Positions 23,810 through 32,412 of a DNA stretch of 64,000 nucleotides are shown here, one piece after another. The position numbers and the translations under genes are program-made. The stretch is taken from assembly GCA_021811315.1 (NCBI GenBank), contig JAJZPF010000003.1, forward strand, positions 62,001 to 126,000, written 5' to 3'. This DNA is from a bacterium. Lineage in GTDB: Bacteria > Elusimicrobiota > Elusimicrobia > Elusimicrobiales > UBA9959. Every line of letters begins with the position of its first letter. Positions within the stretch are counted from its first letter, which is position 1. Under the pieces are notes generated by a model. It worked only from the letters and a program-made list of their open reading frames with translations, did no database searches and was not told the DNA's origin.

Positions 23810-24865
23810 TTAGAACTGATGCGCTTTATGCGGCCCCATGCTGAACAGCACCTGAAGCATGACGGTGTGCACGGCGGGGTTGTTCTCGGGCTTGAACCGC
23901 TCGCAGGTCAGCCGGAGCAGCGTCGTTTCCTCAAGCAGCGAATAGCCCAGAAAGCCCTTTATGGCGCTGTTAGTGAGGTTCTTGTTCTCGACGGGGTTAT
24001 ACTGGTCGTAGATGACGCCGGCGTTCCACCTTTGTTTGAACCTCAGGTCGGCGAAGGCGTAAAAGCCCTGCCGGCCCATGTGGCTGGTGTCGCCGGTGGT
24101 TGTATCCACAACAACGCTGCTGTTGTTGTAGAAATACTCGCCCTGCAGGGTCAGGTTGGTCAGGCTGGAGAACGGGATCTTGGTTTTGATATCCGCTCCG
24201 TAAACGGCGGTTTTTGTTCCCCAGAGCACGTTGTTGGTTCCCTGTGTCGCCGAGACGCCTATATCCAGCGGCGTAACGTCGCCGAGCAGCAGCGAATTAT
24301 TCCAGTGCGCCACCCAGCCGCCTTTCGACTCCGTTTCGTCCGGGTGGAACGCCGCGCCTTTTAGGGCGTCTACCGTAACGTCGGACGACCAGGAAAACGG
24401 CAGGAAGTAGGAAGCTCGCGTACCGATGTCGTTGAACCCGTCCTCGCCCGGCAGCATGGCCTTCATGACCCGCGGCGCGTCTATGAACGAATATACGTGC
24501 GGATGGACGGGGTTCAGCTTGCCGAAGCCGAGGCGGTACTTGCCGCCCCGCAGCGCCAGCCCGTCGGGAAGGCCTTTTATGACGTCGATATAAGCCTCCT
24601 CGGTACCCAGGCCTTCGCCTCCCACGGTGAACACGAAAGTCCCTCTCGCGTAGGGGTTCAGGTAGGATTCGAATACCAGCTCCGTCTCGCCCAGGTCCAG
24701 CGTGGGCTTGCGGGCGTCCGGCGCGGCTTTGTCGTCGTGGTATTTATACAGGAGCTGCCCGATAACGGAAATATCGGGATTGATCACGCCGGCACGTAAG
24801 ATCCCGGGGCCGGCCAGTAAAATATATACAAAACATAAAGCCGCAATGGCTCGCGCTCTGAACAT
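23810..24865 (-). CDS. Exported probable outer-membrane porin linked to metal uptake
   Basis: A 351-residue protein with a signal peptide ending near ILRAG. The mature part has repeated amphipathic strands with aromatic girdles (LALRGGKYRLGFGKLNP, GFYAFADLRFKQRWNAGV) and ends in an aromatic residue (His-Gln-Phe), as barrels do. The residues PHVHPHVYSF-like are scattered His that might meet metals at the pore. It lies 24 bp upstream of the metal-binding protein gene in the same direction, so it may be the outer-membrane entry route of this importer. No family was identified. Confidence 0.75.
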   Translation of the reverse strand: MFRARAIAALCFVYILLAGPGILRAGVINPDISVIGQLLYKYHDDKAAPDARKPTLDLGETELVFESYLNPYARGTFVFTVGGEGLGTEEAYIDVIKGLPDGLALRGGKYRLGFGKLNPVHPHVYSFIDAPRVMKAMLPGEDGFNDIGTRASYFLPFSWSSDVTVDALKGAAFHPDETESKGGWVAHWNNSLLLGDVTPLDIGVSATQGTNNVLWGTKTAVYGADIKTKIPFSSLTNLTLQGEYFYNNSSVVVDTTTGDTSHMGRQGFYAFADLRFKQRWNAGVIYDQYNPVENKNLTNSAIKGFLGYSLLEETTLLRLTCERFKPENNPAVHTVMLQVLFSMGPHKAHQF

Positions 24866-24954
24866 AAATGTTCTCCTTTGAAACGGGGCACAATGGCACC
24901 GTCTAAATATCGAAGTTGTGGGTTATTATAACTCCGGAACAAGGCCCGGAATTA

Positions 24955-25251
24955 TCAGATAAGAGAACCGGGCGGCGCCCGGCTCAGGAAGATAGGATGG
25001 CAGACATGGAACGCCGGGATATACGCATCCGCGGACGCTTCCGTAATTACAATAAAACAGCAGGCGAGCGCGGGCCCGGCCGCAGGAGACACTACTCCGT
25101 GCCCGCCGGCGAGGGCAGCGCAGACATCGCAGGCGCCTTGATGCGGGGAAAGAAGGTCGGTAATAGGATCGCCGGCAACGCCGAAGGCAAAAGCGCCCAA
25201 CAGCAGCGCGCAACTCACCTTGCGGAAAAATAAAGTCATTGCCAGCTTCAT
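24955..25251 (-). CDS. Small exported or membrane Cys/His-containing protein
   Basis: A 98-residue product starting with MKLAMTLFFRKVSCALLLGAF, a likely signal peptide or membrane anchor. The middle holds CDVC and CC pairs and several His residues (HQGACDVCAA, GGHG, FHVCHP) that could bind metal. A TAGGA site precedes the ATG. It is first in the leftward metal-uptake cluster, 89 bp upstream of the porin gene. The palindrome GACATAATGTC (25292-25302) lies 41 bp above the start. An overlapping frame exists at 24926-25213, so the gene call is only moderate. Confidence 0.5.
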   Translation of the reverse strand: MKLAMTLFFRKVSCALLLGAFAFGVAGDPITDLLSPHQGACDVCAALAGGHGVVSPAAGPALACCFIVITEASADAYIPAFHVCHPIFLSRAPPGSLI

Positions 25252-25291
25252 TACAGTAAATCCTACTCTTAATCGACTCTTTCGGTCAATG

Positions 25292-25302
25292 AGACATAAT
25301 GT
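25292..25302 (-). promoter_or_regulatory. Candidate Fur-family operator upstream of the metal cluster
   Basis: GACAT-A-ATGTC is a perfect palindrome with a one-base centre. GACA-T-TGTC and GACATAAT occur at the promoter of the Fur-family gene at 53165. A metal-responsive operator is inferred. Confidence 0.4.
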
Positions 25303-25361
25303 CGGGAGTGGTAACCATCACGCGGGAGACAGTTCCAATACGCGCGTGCCGCCACAGCGGT

Positions 25362-26222
25362 TTAGCGCGTGTTTAAAAGCAGGATCGCCGCGCCAAGAAT
25401 GATCCGATAGACGGCAAAAGGAATAAAACCCCGCCGCCGGACCCAGGCCATAAACCAGACAACCACAGCCCAGGCGACAAAGAACGATGAAACAAAGCCG
25501 ATGGTTAGCGTAATCCATTGATGGGCGGTTATAGAGACAGCGGCCAGGGCTGCCGTGTCAGAATTTGGTCTTAAAGTTTTAAGGAGGTCATAGCCGGTTG
25601 CGGCGAACATTGTTGGTATCGACACGAAGAAGGAAAACTCCAGCGCCGCGGCGCGGGACAGACCGGCGGTCTGCCCGGCAGCGATGGTTGCCATGGAGCG
25701 GCTGGTGCCGGGAAATACTGCCGACAGTATCTGGACGGCGCCGATCCATGCCGCCTGCAGCCAGTTCATCTGGTTTATATCAGCCGTCCGGGGCTTAACG
25801 GACAGCGCGTCCACCACCCACATAATAATCCCGCCGATCAACAGCGCGGAACCGATGATTTGGGGACTTTCCAGGTTACGGCTTATTAGTTTTTTTAATA
25901 TGAATGCCGGCAACGCCGTCACGAAGAAAGCAATGAAGACCAGTGCTGCCGGGTGATTTAAGATATCACGCTTCCAGGTGAACGGATTTACGGGGAACGG
26001 CGTAAAGAAATCTTTGATGCGCCGCCGGAAATAGATAGGCAGGCAGAGCACCGCGCCGAGCTGGATTACCACGTCGAACATCTTCCAATACGGGTCGGTA
26101 AGCGGAATATGGATGTAAGGCAGCGCTTTTGCCAGGCGCAGGTGGGCCGTAGAGCTGACCGGAAGAAACTCGGTTACGCCTTCGATGATGCCGAAAAGCA
26201 ATGCAAGCAGGTAATCGGTCAC
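25362..26222 (-). CDS. uppP: Undecaprenyl-diphosphatase
   Basis: UppP (BacA) removes a phosphate from undecaprenyl pyrophosphate at the membrane to recycle the lipid carrier for cell-wall and polysaccharide synthesis. The 286-residue protein has about eight helices and both family signatures: GIIEGVTEFLPVSSTAHL near residue 12, with the catalytic Glu pair and Ser, and FPGTSRSMATIAAG near residue 170, with the catalytic Arg. Length is normal. It is a single gene with no obvious operon partner. Confidence 0.97.
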   Translation of the reverse strand: MTDYLLALLFGIIEGVTEFLPVSSTAHLRLAKALPYIHIPLTDPYWKMFDVVIQLGAVLCLPIYFRRRIKDFFTPFPVNPFTWKRDILNHPAALVFIAFFVTALPAFILKKLISRNLESPQIIGSALLIGGIIMWVVDALSVKPRTADINQMNWLQAAWIGAVQILSAVFPGTSRSMATIAAGQTAGLSRAAALEFSFFVSIPTMFAATGYDLLKTLRPNSDTAALAAVSITAHQWITLTIGFVSSFFVAWAVVVWFMAWVRRRGFIPFAVYRIILGAAILLLNTR

Positions 26223-26710
26223 ATAATCCTTAAGTCAGACCGGACTGAAGTCAACGTCCGGCCGGAGGGTATCTTCTTGGTGAAGAAAGAGAGATCTTTC
26301 AAGTATTATACCGCATTCGAAAAAAACTTATTCTTACAAGGCCGCGGTTGTTGGCGCGGGCCTTGCCGCCAACGGCGGTAAGGGGCGCGCGGCCGCGCAG
26401 GGGCGGGGCAGGGCGGTGGCTGCGCCAGGCCGCGTAAGGAACTCCACTTTTATCAGGAACTCCGCCCGCGAGTAAATGCAAATTTGCCCCGGACGGTAAG
26501 CGGCAATACGCAGGGGAACCGCCCGTGTTGCCCGGTCCGCCAGCCCCGGCCAGTTCGTGTCCACGGACGGCGGTCCTGAAATCAATCCCTCGTGCGGGGA
26601 CTTCATCGTAAGCCGGATGGGAAAGTAAAACGCGCTGAACCGGGCGGAAACGGGCGGATTATTTTCGCGCGAAGAAAGCGGAGCAATAAAAGACGCGCGC
26701 GGGGAGACCG
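26223..26710. other. Gene-free stretch with repeat family 2 copy a
   Basis: The left half holds dispersed repeat family 2 (26326-26458). In 26459-26710 I see no convincing gene; a leftward frame from 26606 runs into the repeat and is probably spurious. Confidence 0.5.
26326..26458 (+). repeat. Dispersed repeat family 2, copy a
   Basis: About 133 bp closely matching 56304-56445, with a shortened relative at 38591-38664. Shared blocks are AAGGCCGCGGTTGTT, a hairpin (CCTTGCCGCC-AAC-GGCGGTAAGG here), GCGCGGCCGCGCAGGGGCG and CCGCGTAAGGAACTCCA followed by TTTTATCAGG. Confidence 0.88.
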
Positions 26711-27265
26711 CTATTCGGCTCCCGCAGGAGGGCTCATTTCACTGACGCGCATTTTATATATGTCCTCTGAAACGGTCCTGAGGTCTTCCCTGGCCGACAT
26801 GGGCCGGCCGACGCCTGAAAGCTGTTTTTCCGTCTTAATGCCATCCGGCGAGATCCTGCCGGAGCCTTTCAGTTCCCCGCCGGTTTTCAGCTTTATATCA
26901 TAGGTCCAGGTTTTAAGCTCCGGGTCTTTAAAGGTGACGCTCCCGGTAAAAGTCCCGCCGGCGTCCGAGGCGTCGTAGACCAGCGTTTTTTTGCGGCGTT
27001 TCAGCGTGGTGATTATTTCCCTGGGGCGCATGCTATGGCCGTGGCCGGGCTGGGTTACGGTCTCTATTATCCGCGCGCCGCCGTCCAGGATTTCCCGCTT
27101 TACCGCTGACTCAGTGTTATTGTACGGTATTTTCCCGTCGGGAGAAAAAAAGGAGACCTGGCCGTAATAATGCGCCGCGCCGCCGGCGGCCTTCAGCGCC
27201 ACGGTCCCGGCGCAGGCGGAAAGAGCCGCGGCGATCATTATGAGACCTGCTTTAAAAGTTTCCAT
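26711..27265 (-). CDS. Probable lipoprotein of unknown function
   Basis: A 184-residue protein whose N-terminus carries a lipobox (AALSACAG, Cys at residue 18), so it should be lipidated and anchored in a membrane. The mature part is rich in beta-prone stretches (GTFTGSVTFKDPELKTWTYD, IKLKTGGELKGSGRISPDG). No family was recognised. It lies in a leftward group with two other exported genes (27326 and 27914) and may be co-transcribed with them. Confidence 0.75.
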   Translation of the reverse strand: METFKAGLIMIAAALSACAGTVALKAAGGAAHYYGQVSFFSPDGKIPYNNTESAVKREILDGGARIIETVTQPGHGHSMRPREIITTLKRRKKTLVYDASDAGGTFTGSVTFKDPELKTWTYDIKLKTGGELKGSGRISPDGIKTEKQLSGVGRPMSAREDLRTVSEDIYKMRVSEMSPPAGAE

Positions 27266-27325
27266 TTTTCCCCGCTTAAGCGGAAACCCTTCCGCCTTTT
27301 TCCCGTCCCTGGGTTTAACTTCTCT

Positions 27326-27898
27326 TCAACGAACCAGCGGCTTAAACGAGGCCAGAACCGCTTCGTACTCTTTCAGGCTGGCCTTGGCCAGGTCCATGGG
27401 GGCATAGTACCGCAGCACGAAAAAGCCGTTCTTCACCGGAACCACGGCGAAACTTTCGTAGACAGGGATCTTCTTCGGGTGCAGCGCGTTAGCCGGCAGG
27501 TATTCGAAAACTTTGCGCTCGAAAATCCTGGCGTAGTAATTACCGGCCTTGCCGGGCTTCACCTTGCCGTAGACCTTGCCGTCCAGGTTGATCCCCAGCG
27601 CGGGCTGGGAATGCAGCTTTATGAATTTCTCCGGGGACTTGTGCACCAGGTTGTCCGGCGCGTAGTAATGCACTCCTATCCTTACGGCCAGTCCGCCGGC
27701 GGCCGGCCCGAAGAACTCCGCCCCGTAAACCTTTTTCTCTTCGTCCGAAAGGCCGACCCCCTCCTCTTTTTTCACCCAGCCCGGCGGGAAGACTACCGAG
27801 AAATATTTACCCTCGGCATAAGCCTGTCCCCTGGGGGCTTCCCCCTGCGCCGGGCCGGCGGTCAGGCAGAAAGCCGCGGCCATTAACAAATTTCTCAT
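27326..27898 (-). CDS. Exported PsbP-like protein of unknown function
   Basis: A 190-residue protein with a signal peptide (MRNLLMAAAFCLTAGPAQG). The sequence after it (GKYFSVVFPPGWVKKEEG ... YYARIFERKVFEYLPA ... VKNGFFVLRYYAPMDLAKASLKEYEAVLASFK) has the layout of small PsbP/DUF1795-like secreted domains, which often fold as an alpha-beta sandwich. The call is from pattern only. It starts 15 bp after the stop of the large HEAEH gene, so the two form an operon. Confidence 0.75.
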   Translation of the reverse strand: MRNLLMAAAFCLTAGPAQGEAPRGQAYAEGKYFSVVFPPGWVKKEEGVGLSDEEKKVYGAEFFGPAAGGLAVRIGVHYYAPDNLVHKSPEKFIKLHSQPALGINLDGKVYGKVKPGKAGNYYARIFERKVFEYLPANALHPKKIPVYESFAVVPVKNGFFVLRYYAPMDLAKASLKEYEAVLASFKPLVR

Positions 27899-27913
27899 CG
27901 TTACTTGTTCCTC

Positions 27914-29773
27914 TTACATGGCCGGGACCGCAAAGCCGGAGCCGGTGTTGCCGTACTTCTTCCTGAAAGCCAGGGCCTCGGCGTCGTTGACGGCGTTCTC
28001 CCGGTAGCTGATGGTGTACCATTTAAACCTGGTGTTCATAAGCTCGCGGTAATTCTTCAGGTCCAGCTTCTGCTCCGCCGTCATCGCGGCGGGATCGGTG
28101 CGCTGCTGGGTCTCCAGTGTCTTCACCTGCGCCGCGTACTTCTGCGCCATTTTGAACTCGCGCGCGGCGCCGCCCTCGAAACCGTCGATGCGCGCGTAGA
28201 GCGGGGCTTTAAGCGTATCCAGGGCTTCCACCCCGCCCTCCATGAACTTCTCGGCGTTCTCGGCGTGTGCGGCGTTGAACTTGGCGTAGCAGCCGGCCCC
28301 GCCGTTCCTGGAGCAGTACTCGATCATGTGCCTGGCGGATTCAGTATTTGAAAGGTTTTCCTTGGCCCGCGTGTACGGCGAGTCGCTGCCAGTGTCCTGT
28401 TTTTTGTAGTCCGTGCCGGCGGCTATGGCGCGCGCGGTCTGGTTCTGGTGCTCGGCCTCGTGCACCATGGTGGGCGAGATATAGAGCGCCAGGTCTTTCA
28501 TGGCCGCTTTATCCTTCATGAGCTGCGGCACGGTCAGGCCGCGCCTGGCCGCGAATTCCTCGGCCACCCCGCTGTTTATCCTTATGTTTTTCTTGTCCGG
28601 GTCCCAGTAGCCGAACACGCCCGGGGAGTTGGTGAAGCCGAAGTCCAGCTTATTGCTGCCGGCCTTGGCGTACTTCGGATCGCCGTAAAAAGCGTTGGTG
28701 CGCTTTCCGGCCTCGGTCTGGTTCATCACTTCGGCCAGGTACCCCGCCGGTTTGCCGCCCTCCATGCGCATCATCCGCTTGCCAAGCTCTTTCCTCTCTG
28801 CGTCCGTCATCGGCGCCGGCTTGATAGCCGCGCCGGTTCCGGGGGCGGGCCTGGTTCCGGTCCCGGCAGCGGGGTTGCCGGGGGCAAGGGCGCCCGGCTT
28901 GACGGCGGCGGCATTGTCGAAGGTCTGCCCCAGGTAATCGCCCCGCCCGGCCGGATCTATGCCAGCCAGCCTGTCGCCGGCGGCGGTCATTTCCTTCGCT
29001 TTTTTATCCGCGGCTGAGGGGGTGTTGTCTTTCTTCTTCCCGGCCTCTTCCGCGGTCTTTCTCTCCAAAGCGTCCAGCGTAGCCCTGCAAGTAGAGTCGG
29101 ACGGGAAGATCAGGTCCTCGCGCAGTACGGAGGCGAGGCCGGCTATATCCAGCTTCGAGGAGGCGCCTTTAAGCGCCGCTGCGTCGGCCAGTTCATAGGT
29201 CTCGTTCCTGGCCCAGCTTGAAAGCTCCCTGTAGCGGGCCAGTATGTTCTGGCTGTTCCACGAGGCCTTGTTCTGGCCGTAGCCGGCCGAAGAAAGGGAA
29301 TTTGTCCTCACCGGACCCAGCGCGTCCCAGGTTCGCACCCCGCGCTGCACCTCAACAAGGCGGTCGCCGGCGTATCTGTCGACCCACTCGAAAATATCCT
29401 CCGGCCTGGGGCCGAGGGTCATGTCGCAGAGGGCGCAATTGGAATTTTCCAGCACGCGGGTCAGCGCCTTGGCGGCGTGGTAGCCGTTCTGCTTTACCAC
29501 TATTTTTTTAAGGTCCAGCAGGGCATTGTTATTGCCTATAAGCCTGCCGGCGGCCTCGGGGTCCTCGGCGGAGTACCTGGTTATCAGGGCCGCGGGGGAA
29601 CCTTCGTTAAACCCCTTCACGCATTTGTCGGCGGTTTCAGGTGAGAGGAGTTTTCTGGCGGGGTCGATATTCGCCTCGCATTCTTCTATCAGGGCCTGAT
29701 CCTTCTCCGACAACTGGGCGAAGATTGGATGAGCCGGAAGGATTAAAAGAAGAGATAATAGCAGTTTGTTCAT
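27914..29773 (-). CDS. Large exported protein with HExxH motif
   Basis: The start at 29773 (MNKLLLSLLLILPAHPIFAQ) gives a clean signal peptide and an AGGA site; the frame extends upstream to 29947 but without protein-like sequence. The mature ~600 residues start with helical segments containing Cys pairs (ENSNCALCD), then a Pro/Ala/Gly-rich linker. The C-terminal third contains MVHEAEHQNQTARAIA, an HExxH zinc-binding helix, plus INSGVAEEFAARRG upstream of it. This suggests a secreted metallopeptidase or a relative of the anthrax-toxin or gluzincin-like folds, but no third ligand can be assigned. It leads the 27326 operon. Confidence 0.78.
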   Translation of the reverse strand: MNKLLLSLLLILPAHPIFAQLSEKDQALIEECEANIDPARKLLSPETADKCVKGFNEGSPAALITRYSAEDPEAAGRLIGNNNALLDLKKIVVKQNGYHAAKALTRVLENSNCALCDMTLGPRPEDIFEWVDRYAGDRLVEVQRGVRTWDALGPVRTNSLSSAGYGQNKASWNSQNILARYRELSSWARNETYELADAAALKGASSKLDIAGLASVLREDLIFPSDSTCRATLDALERKTAEEAGKKKDNTPSAADKKAKEMTAAGDRLAGIDPAGRGDYLGQTFDNAAAVKPGALAPGNPAAGTGTRPAPGTGAAIKPAPMTDAERKELGKRMMRMEGGKPAGYLAEVMNQTEAGKRTNAFYGDPKYAKAGSNKLDFGFTNSPGVFGYWDPDKKNIRINSGVAEEFAARRGLTVPQLMKDKAAMKDLALYISPTMVHEAEHQNQTARAIAAGTDYKKQDTGSDSPYTRAKENLSNTESARHMIEYCSRNGGAGCYAKFNAAHAENAEKFMEGGVEALDTLKAPLYARIDGFEGGAAREFKMAQKYAAQVKTLETQQRTDPAAMTAEQKLDLKNYRELMNTRFKWYTISYRENAVNDAEALAFRKKYGNTGSGFAVPAM

Positions 29774-30053
29774 AATGAACAGTGTCCTGACGCCGCCGCG
29801 CCGCAGCATCGTCAATAACAACATGCGGCCACGGCCGGGCCCACATATAATATTATGCGGTCTGGATTGACTACTGTCAAGGGCCTGCCCCCGCCCCGCC
29901 CTCCCCCGGTGCCGCGAAAGTGCTGTGGGGGCGGACGGGGCGTGCATGGCCGCCTGTGTGAATCCCCGGCGGATCCCCGGCGGACGGAGACAGGAAGGCC
30001 TGGAAAATGTACAATACGGTCAGGGATAATGCATCGGGGTTCGGTTAAGAAAA

Positions 30054-30908
30054 ATGCCGGCACAAGAACCGCTTTGTCGCATTGCGAGATACGACCATTT
30101 TAATATCTGCACTACGCTTGATATCAGCTCACTTCACTTCTATGAGCGCGCCAGAGCGGAGCATCCGGGTATTGAAGTCTGCTTTGACTCCCTGCGGCCT
30201 CATCACCGCCGGCTGGGGAATAAACAACTGACGCTCGCTCCGGGCAAGATCATGACGTTTAACGCCATGGAAGAGCATGTGGAAGAGTGTTCGAAGAATG
30301 GCGCCAGCCATCATTCCCGCGCCGTGATCATTGATTTCGCCTTTGTTGACCAGCTGACGCGGGAGCTGGGAATCCAGGCGGAGGAACTGTTGTTCACAAA
30401 TACGATTTCGACGCCGACGGCGGAGATCCGGGCCCTCCTCGGGGAACTGGTCGCTTTGCAGGATACTCCCGGCAGTTCGCGTGTGGCATTTGATTGCGTG
30501 GCCACGGAACTGGTCCTGGAGCTGCTCTCGCAAGTGGAAAATACTATGAGCGGGCGGCTCCGCGCCGCCGCGGCCACTGGATATTATCCGCGCAGTTTTG
30601 ACCGGGCCAAAAAGATCATGCATGAGCTTCTGCCGGATGACAATGTGTCGTTAGAACGCGTCGCCTCGCTCGCGGGCCTGAGCAAGTTCCACTTCGCCAG
30701 GCTTTTCAGAAGATGTACGGGGCTCCCGCCGATGCGGTACTATAACCAGCTCAAGATCGATTTCGTCAAAGACCAGCTCCGGCGTACGGCCACCCCCATT
30801 ACCGACATCGTTTATAAAATGGGGTACTCGGATATTTCCACCTTTGAAAAATCTTTCAAGAAATTGTGCGGCCTGTCTCCTTCACAGTACCGGCGGCAAA
30901 GCGTATAA
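30054..30908 (+). CDS. AraC-family transcriptional regulator
   Basis: A 284-residue protein. The N-terminal ~170 residues look like an AraC cupin sensor (LTLAPGKIMTFNAMEEHVEEC, with several His). The C-terminal ~100 residues hold the two helix-turn-helix motifs: VSLERVASLAGLSKFHFARLF and the family signature DIVYKMGYSDISTFEKSFKK. It binds DNA in response to a small ligand that cannot be named. The neighbouring FMN-binding protein at 30999, same strand, is a plausible target. Confidence 0.9.
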   Translation: MPAQEPLCRIARYDHFNICTTLDISSLHFYERARAEHPGIEVCFDSLRPHHRRLGNKQLTLAPGKIMTFNAMEEHVEECSKNGASHHSRAVIIDFAFVDQLTRELGIQAEELLFTNTISTPTAEIRALLGELVALQDTPGSSRVAFDCVATELVLELLSQVENTMSGRLRAAAATGYYPRSFDRAKKIMHELLPDDNVSLERVASLAGLSKFHFARLFRRCTGLPPMRYYNQLKIDFVKDQLRRTATPITDIVYKMGYSDISTFEKSFKKLCGLSPSQYRRQSV

Positions 30909-30998
30909 AGAAGAGCAATATTTTCCTACCAGCCTGCGGTCCCCGGTGTGCTACACTACGGTTATGAAGTCTTACCGGGTGATAGAATGGAGGCATGT

Positions 30999-31454
30999 AT
31001 GAAGCTGGAACTGGATGAGGAGTTGCGCCGGCAGTTTAACAATAAGCACAAGGCCATAGCCCATTTCGCGACCGTGGATGCCGGGCGCGGTTATGCGCCT
31101 GAGATCAGACCCATGACCTTGCTGGAAGACGGCTGGCGTTTTTATATCGCCACCTCCGTCTCCAGCAGGAAAGCTAAAGAGATTGAGCGCCATCCCAAAG
31201 CGGCGTTCCTGGTGTATTTCCATGACGGAAAAAACGCGGGCTACCTGAGGGTTACCGGGAGACTCCAGGCTGTCACCGACGCGGTCGCCAGGGCTAAAGT
31301 AGTAAAGACGGCCGATTACCCGCTTGAATGCCGCTGGAAAGGCGGCGCCGCGGACCCCGCTTTATATTTCACCCGGATCATACCTGAGCGGGCCGAGTAC
31401 CTTAAGCCGGGGGAAGACGAGGCCACGGATATCACGGCGGAATTACCGCAGTGA
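30999..31454 (+). CDS. Pyridoxamine 5'-phosphate oxidase-like FMN-binding protein
   Basis: The start at 30999 follows GGAGG by 5 bp; the frame is open upstream to 30948. The 151-residue product has the split-barrel flavin-binding layout: AIAHFATVDAGRGYAPEIRP, WRFYIATSVSSRKAKEIERH and AAFLVYFHDGKNAGYLRVTG. Such proteins bind FMN or F420 and act on small substrates or as general stress proteins. The substrate is unknown. It is probably controlled by the AraC-type gene 90 bp upstream. Confidence 0.85.
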   Translation: MKLELDEELRRQFNNKHKAIAHFATVDAGRGYAPEIRPMTLLEDGWRFYIATSVSSRKAKEIERHPKAAFLVYFHDGKNAGYLRVTGRLQAVTDAVARAKVVKTADYPLECRWKGGAADPALYFTRIIPERAEYLKPGEDEATDITAELPQ

Positions 31455-31516
31455 GCCGGTTGTCACCGAGCCGGGGGTATTACCGTCTCATGGGTAAACC
31501 TTTGTTTATCCGCCGG

Positions 31517-31546
31517 GATATCTGTATATACAGGTATACAGATATC
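31517..31546. repeat. TATA-rich palindrome at the end of the AbiE module
   Basis: GATATCTGTAT and ATACAGATATC are perfect 11-bp arms around an 8-bp centre, touching the stop codon of the toxin gene. Related sequences lie at 33096-33126, on the other side of this module, and at 56468-56500, beside the YefM/YoeB-type pair. Confidence 0.7.
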
Positions 31547-32412
31547 TACGCCGCCAGCCTGGAATAGAAGGAATCCAGGGCTTTAAACGCCGCTGCCAGG
31601 TCCGCGGGCAGGCCGCACGCGCCGGCTAATGCCCCGAAGGGGGCCTTCCATGCGGCTGGCGGCCGGGCGAGGGATGCCGGCAGGGGGTGAGTCTTGCGGC
31701 GCTTAAATGTGGCATCGAGCGCCAGCCGGACCTTGGAGCGGTCCATCTTGCCGGAGCCGATGAGCAGAAGTATATCGATAAGATCCCGGGCCCGGGAGTT
31801 GGGCGTCTCGCGCGGCAGGGTGTAGGAGTGAAGCTTTTCCGCGAAGTGCTGCTCCCGCGAAATAGTGGGGAACTCGGCGCCGGGGATGCCGGCGAACGCA
31901 AGCCAGTCATGGGCGTGGGTCATGTCGAACGGCGCAAGGACCACGTCGCCGGCGCCGATATCGAGGTGAAAGCGCACGAATGTACGGCCATCGAGCCGGG
32001 CCTCGACCGGGAAACGGGCGCCGCCGTAGGGCGCGGCATCCAGGTCCAACATGGCTTCGCCGATATTAAAAGAAAAGAAGTCGCCCAGGTCGCGGGCCGT
32101 AGACTCCGCGAGCGCTTCGAGGATCAAGGTTTTGAGGGGGAGATCTTTCTCTTTGCCCAGGGAATGCCGGAGGGCTAGGTCGATATCCTTGGTTGCGCGG
32201 GCTTCCTTCATGCGCAATTCCAGGGCATAGCCGCCCTTGAGGATCCAGGCCGCGTCTTTCCTGGCGAACAGACGGGCGAGCAGGCGGTCGAAAGCCACCT
32301 CACGCATGAGACGCTGGAGGTCTAATTCTTCGTTTTTTGCTTTTTGTTTAAGACGGTCTTCTAAGGCGCGGCGGAACGCCGTCGGGGTTGCATACTTCTT
32401 CTGCTTGTCCAT
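31546..32412 (-). CDS. abiEii: AbiEii-type nucleotidyltransferase toxin
   Basis: A 288-residue member of the AbiEii/AbiGii family, the toxin of a type IV toxin-antitoxin system that also gives phage resistance by abortive infection. The nucleotidyltransferase signature is ILKGGYALELRMKEARATKD followed by IDLALRHSLG, with the paired acidic residues. Known members transfer pyrimidines to tRNA and block growth. The start codon overlaps the antitoxin stop by one base (TAATG), so translation is coupled. A palindrome sits right at its stop. Confidence 0.93.
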   Translation of the reverse strand: MDKQKKYATPTAFRRALEDRLKQKAKNEELDLQRLMREVAFDRLLARLFARKDAAWILKGGYALELRMKEARATKDIDLALRHSLGKEKDLPLKTLILEALAESTARDLGDFFSFNIGEAMLDLDAAPYGGARFPVEARLDGRTFVRFHLDIGAGDVVLAPFDMTHAHDWLAFAGIPGAEFPTISREQHFAEKLHSYTLPRETPNSRARDLIDILLLIGSGKMDRSKVRLALDATFKRRKTHPLPASLARPPAAWKAPFGALAGACGLPADLAAAFKALDSFYSRLAA

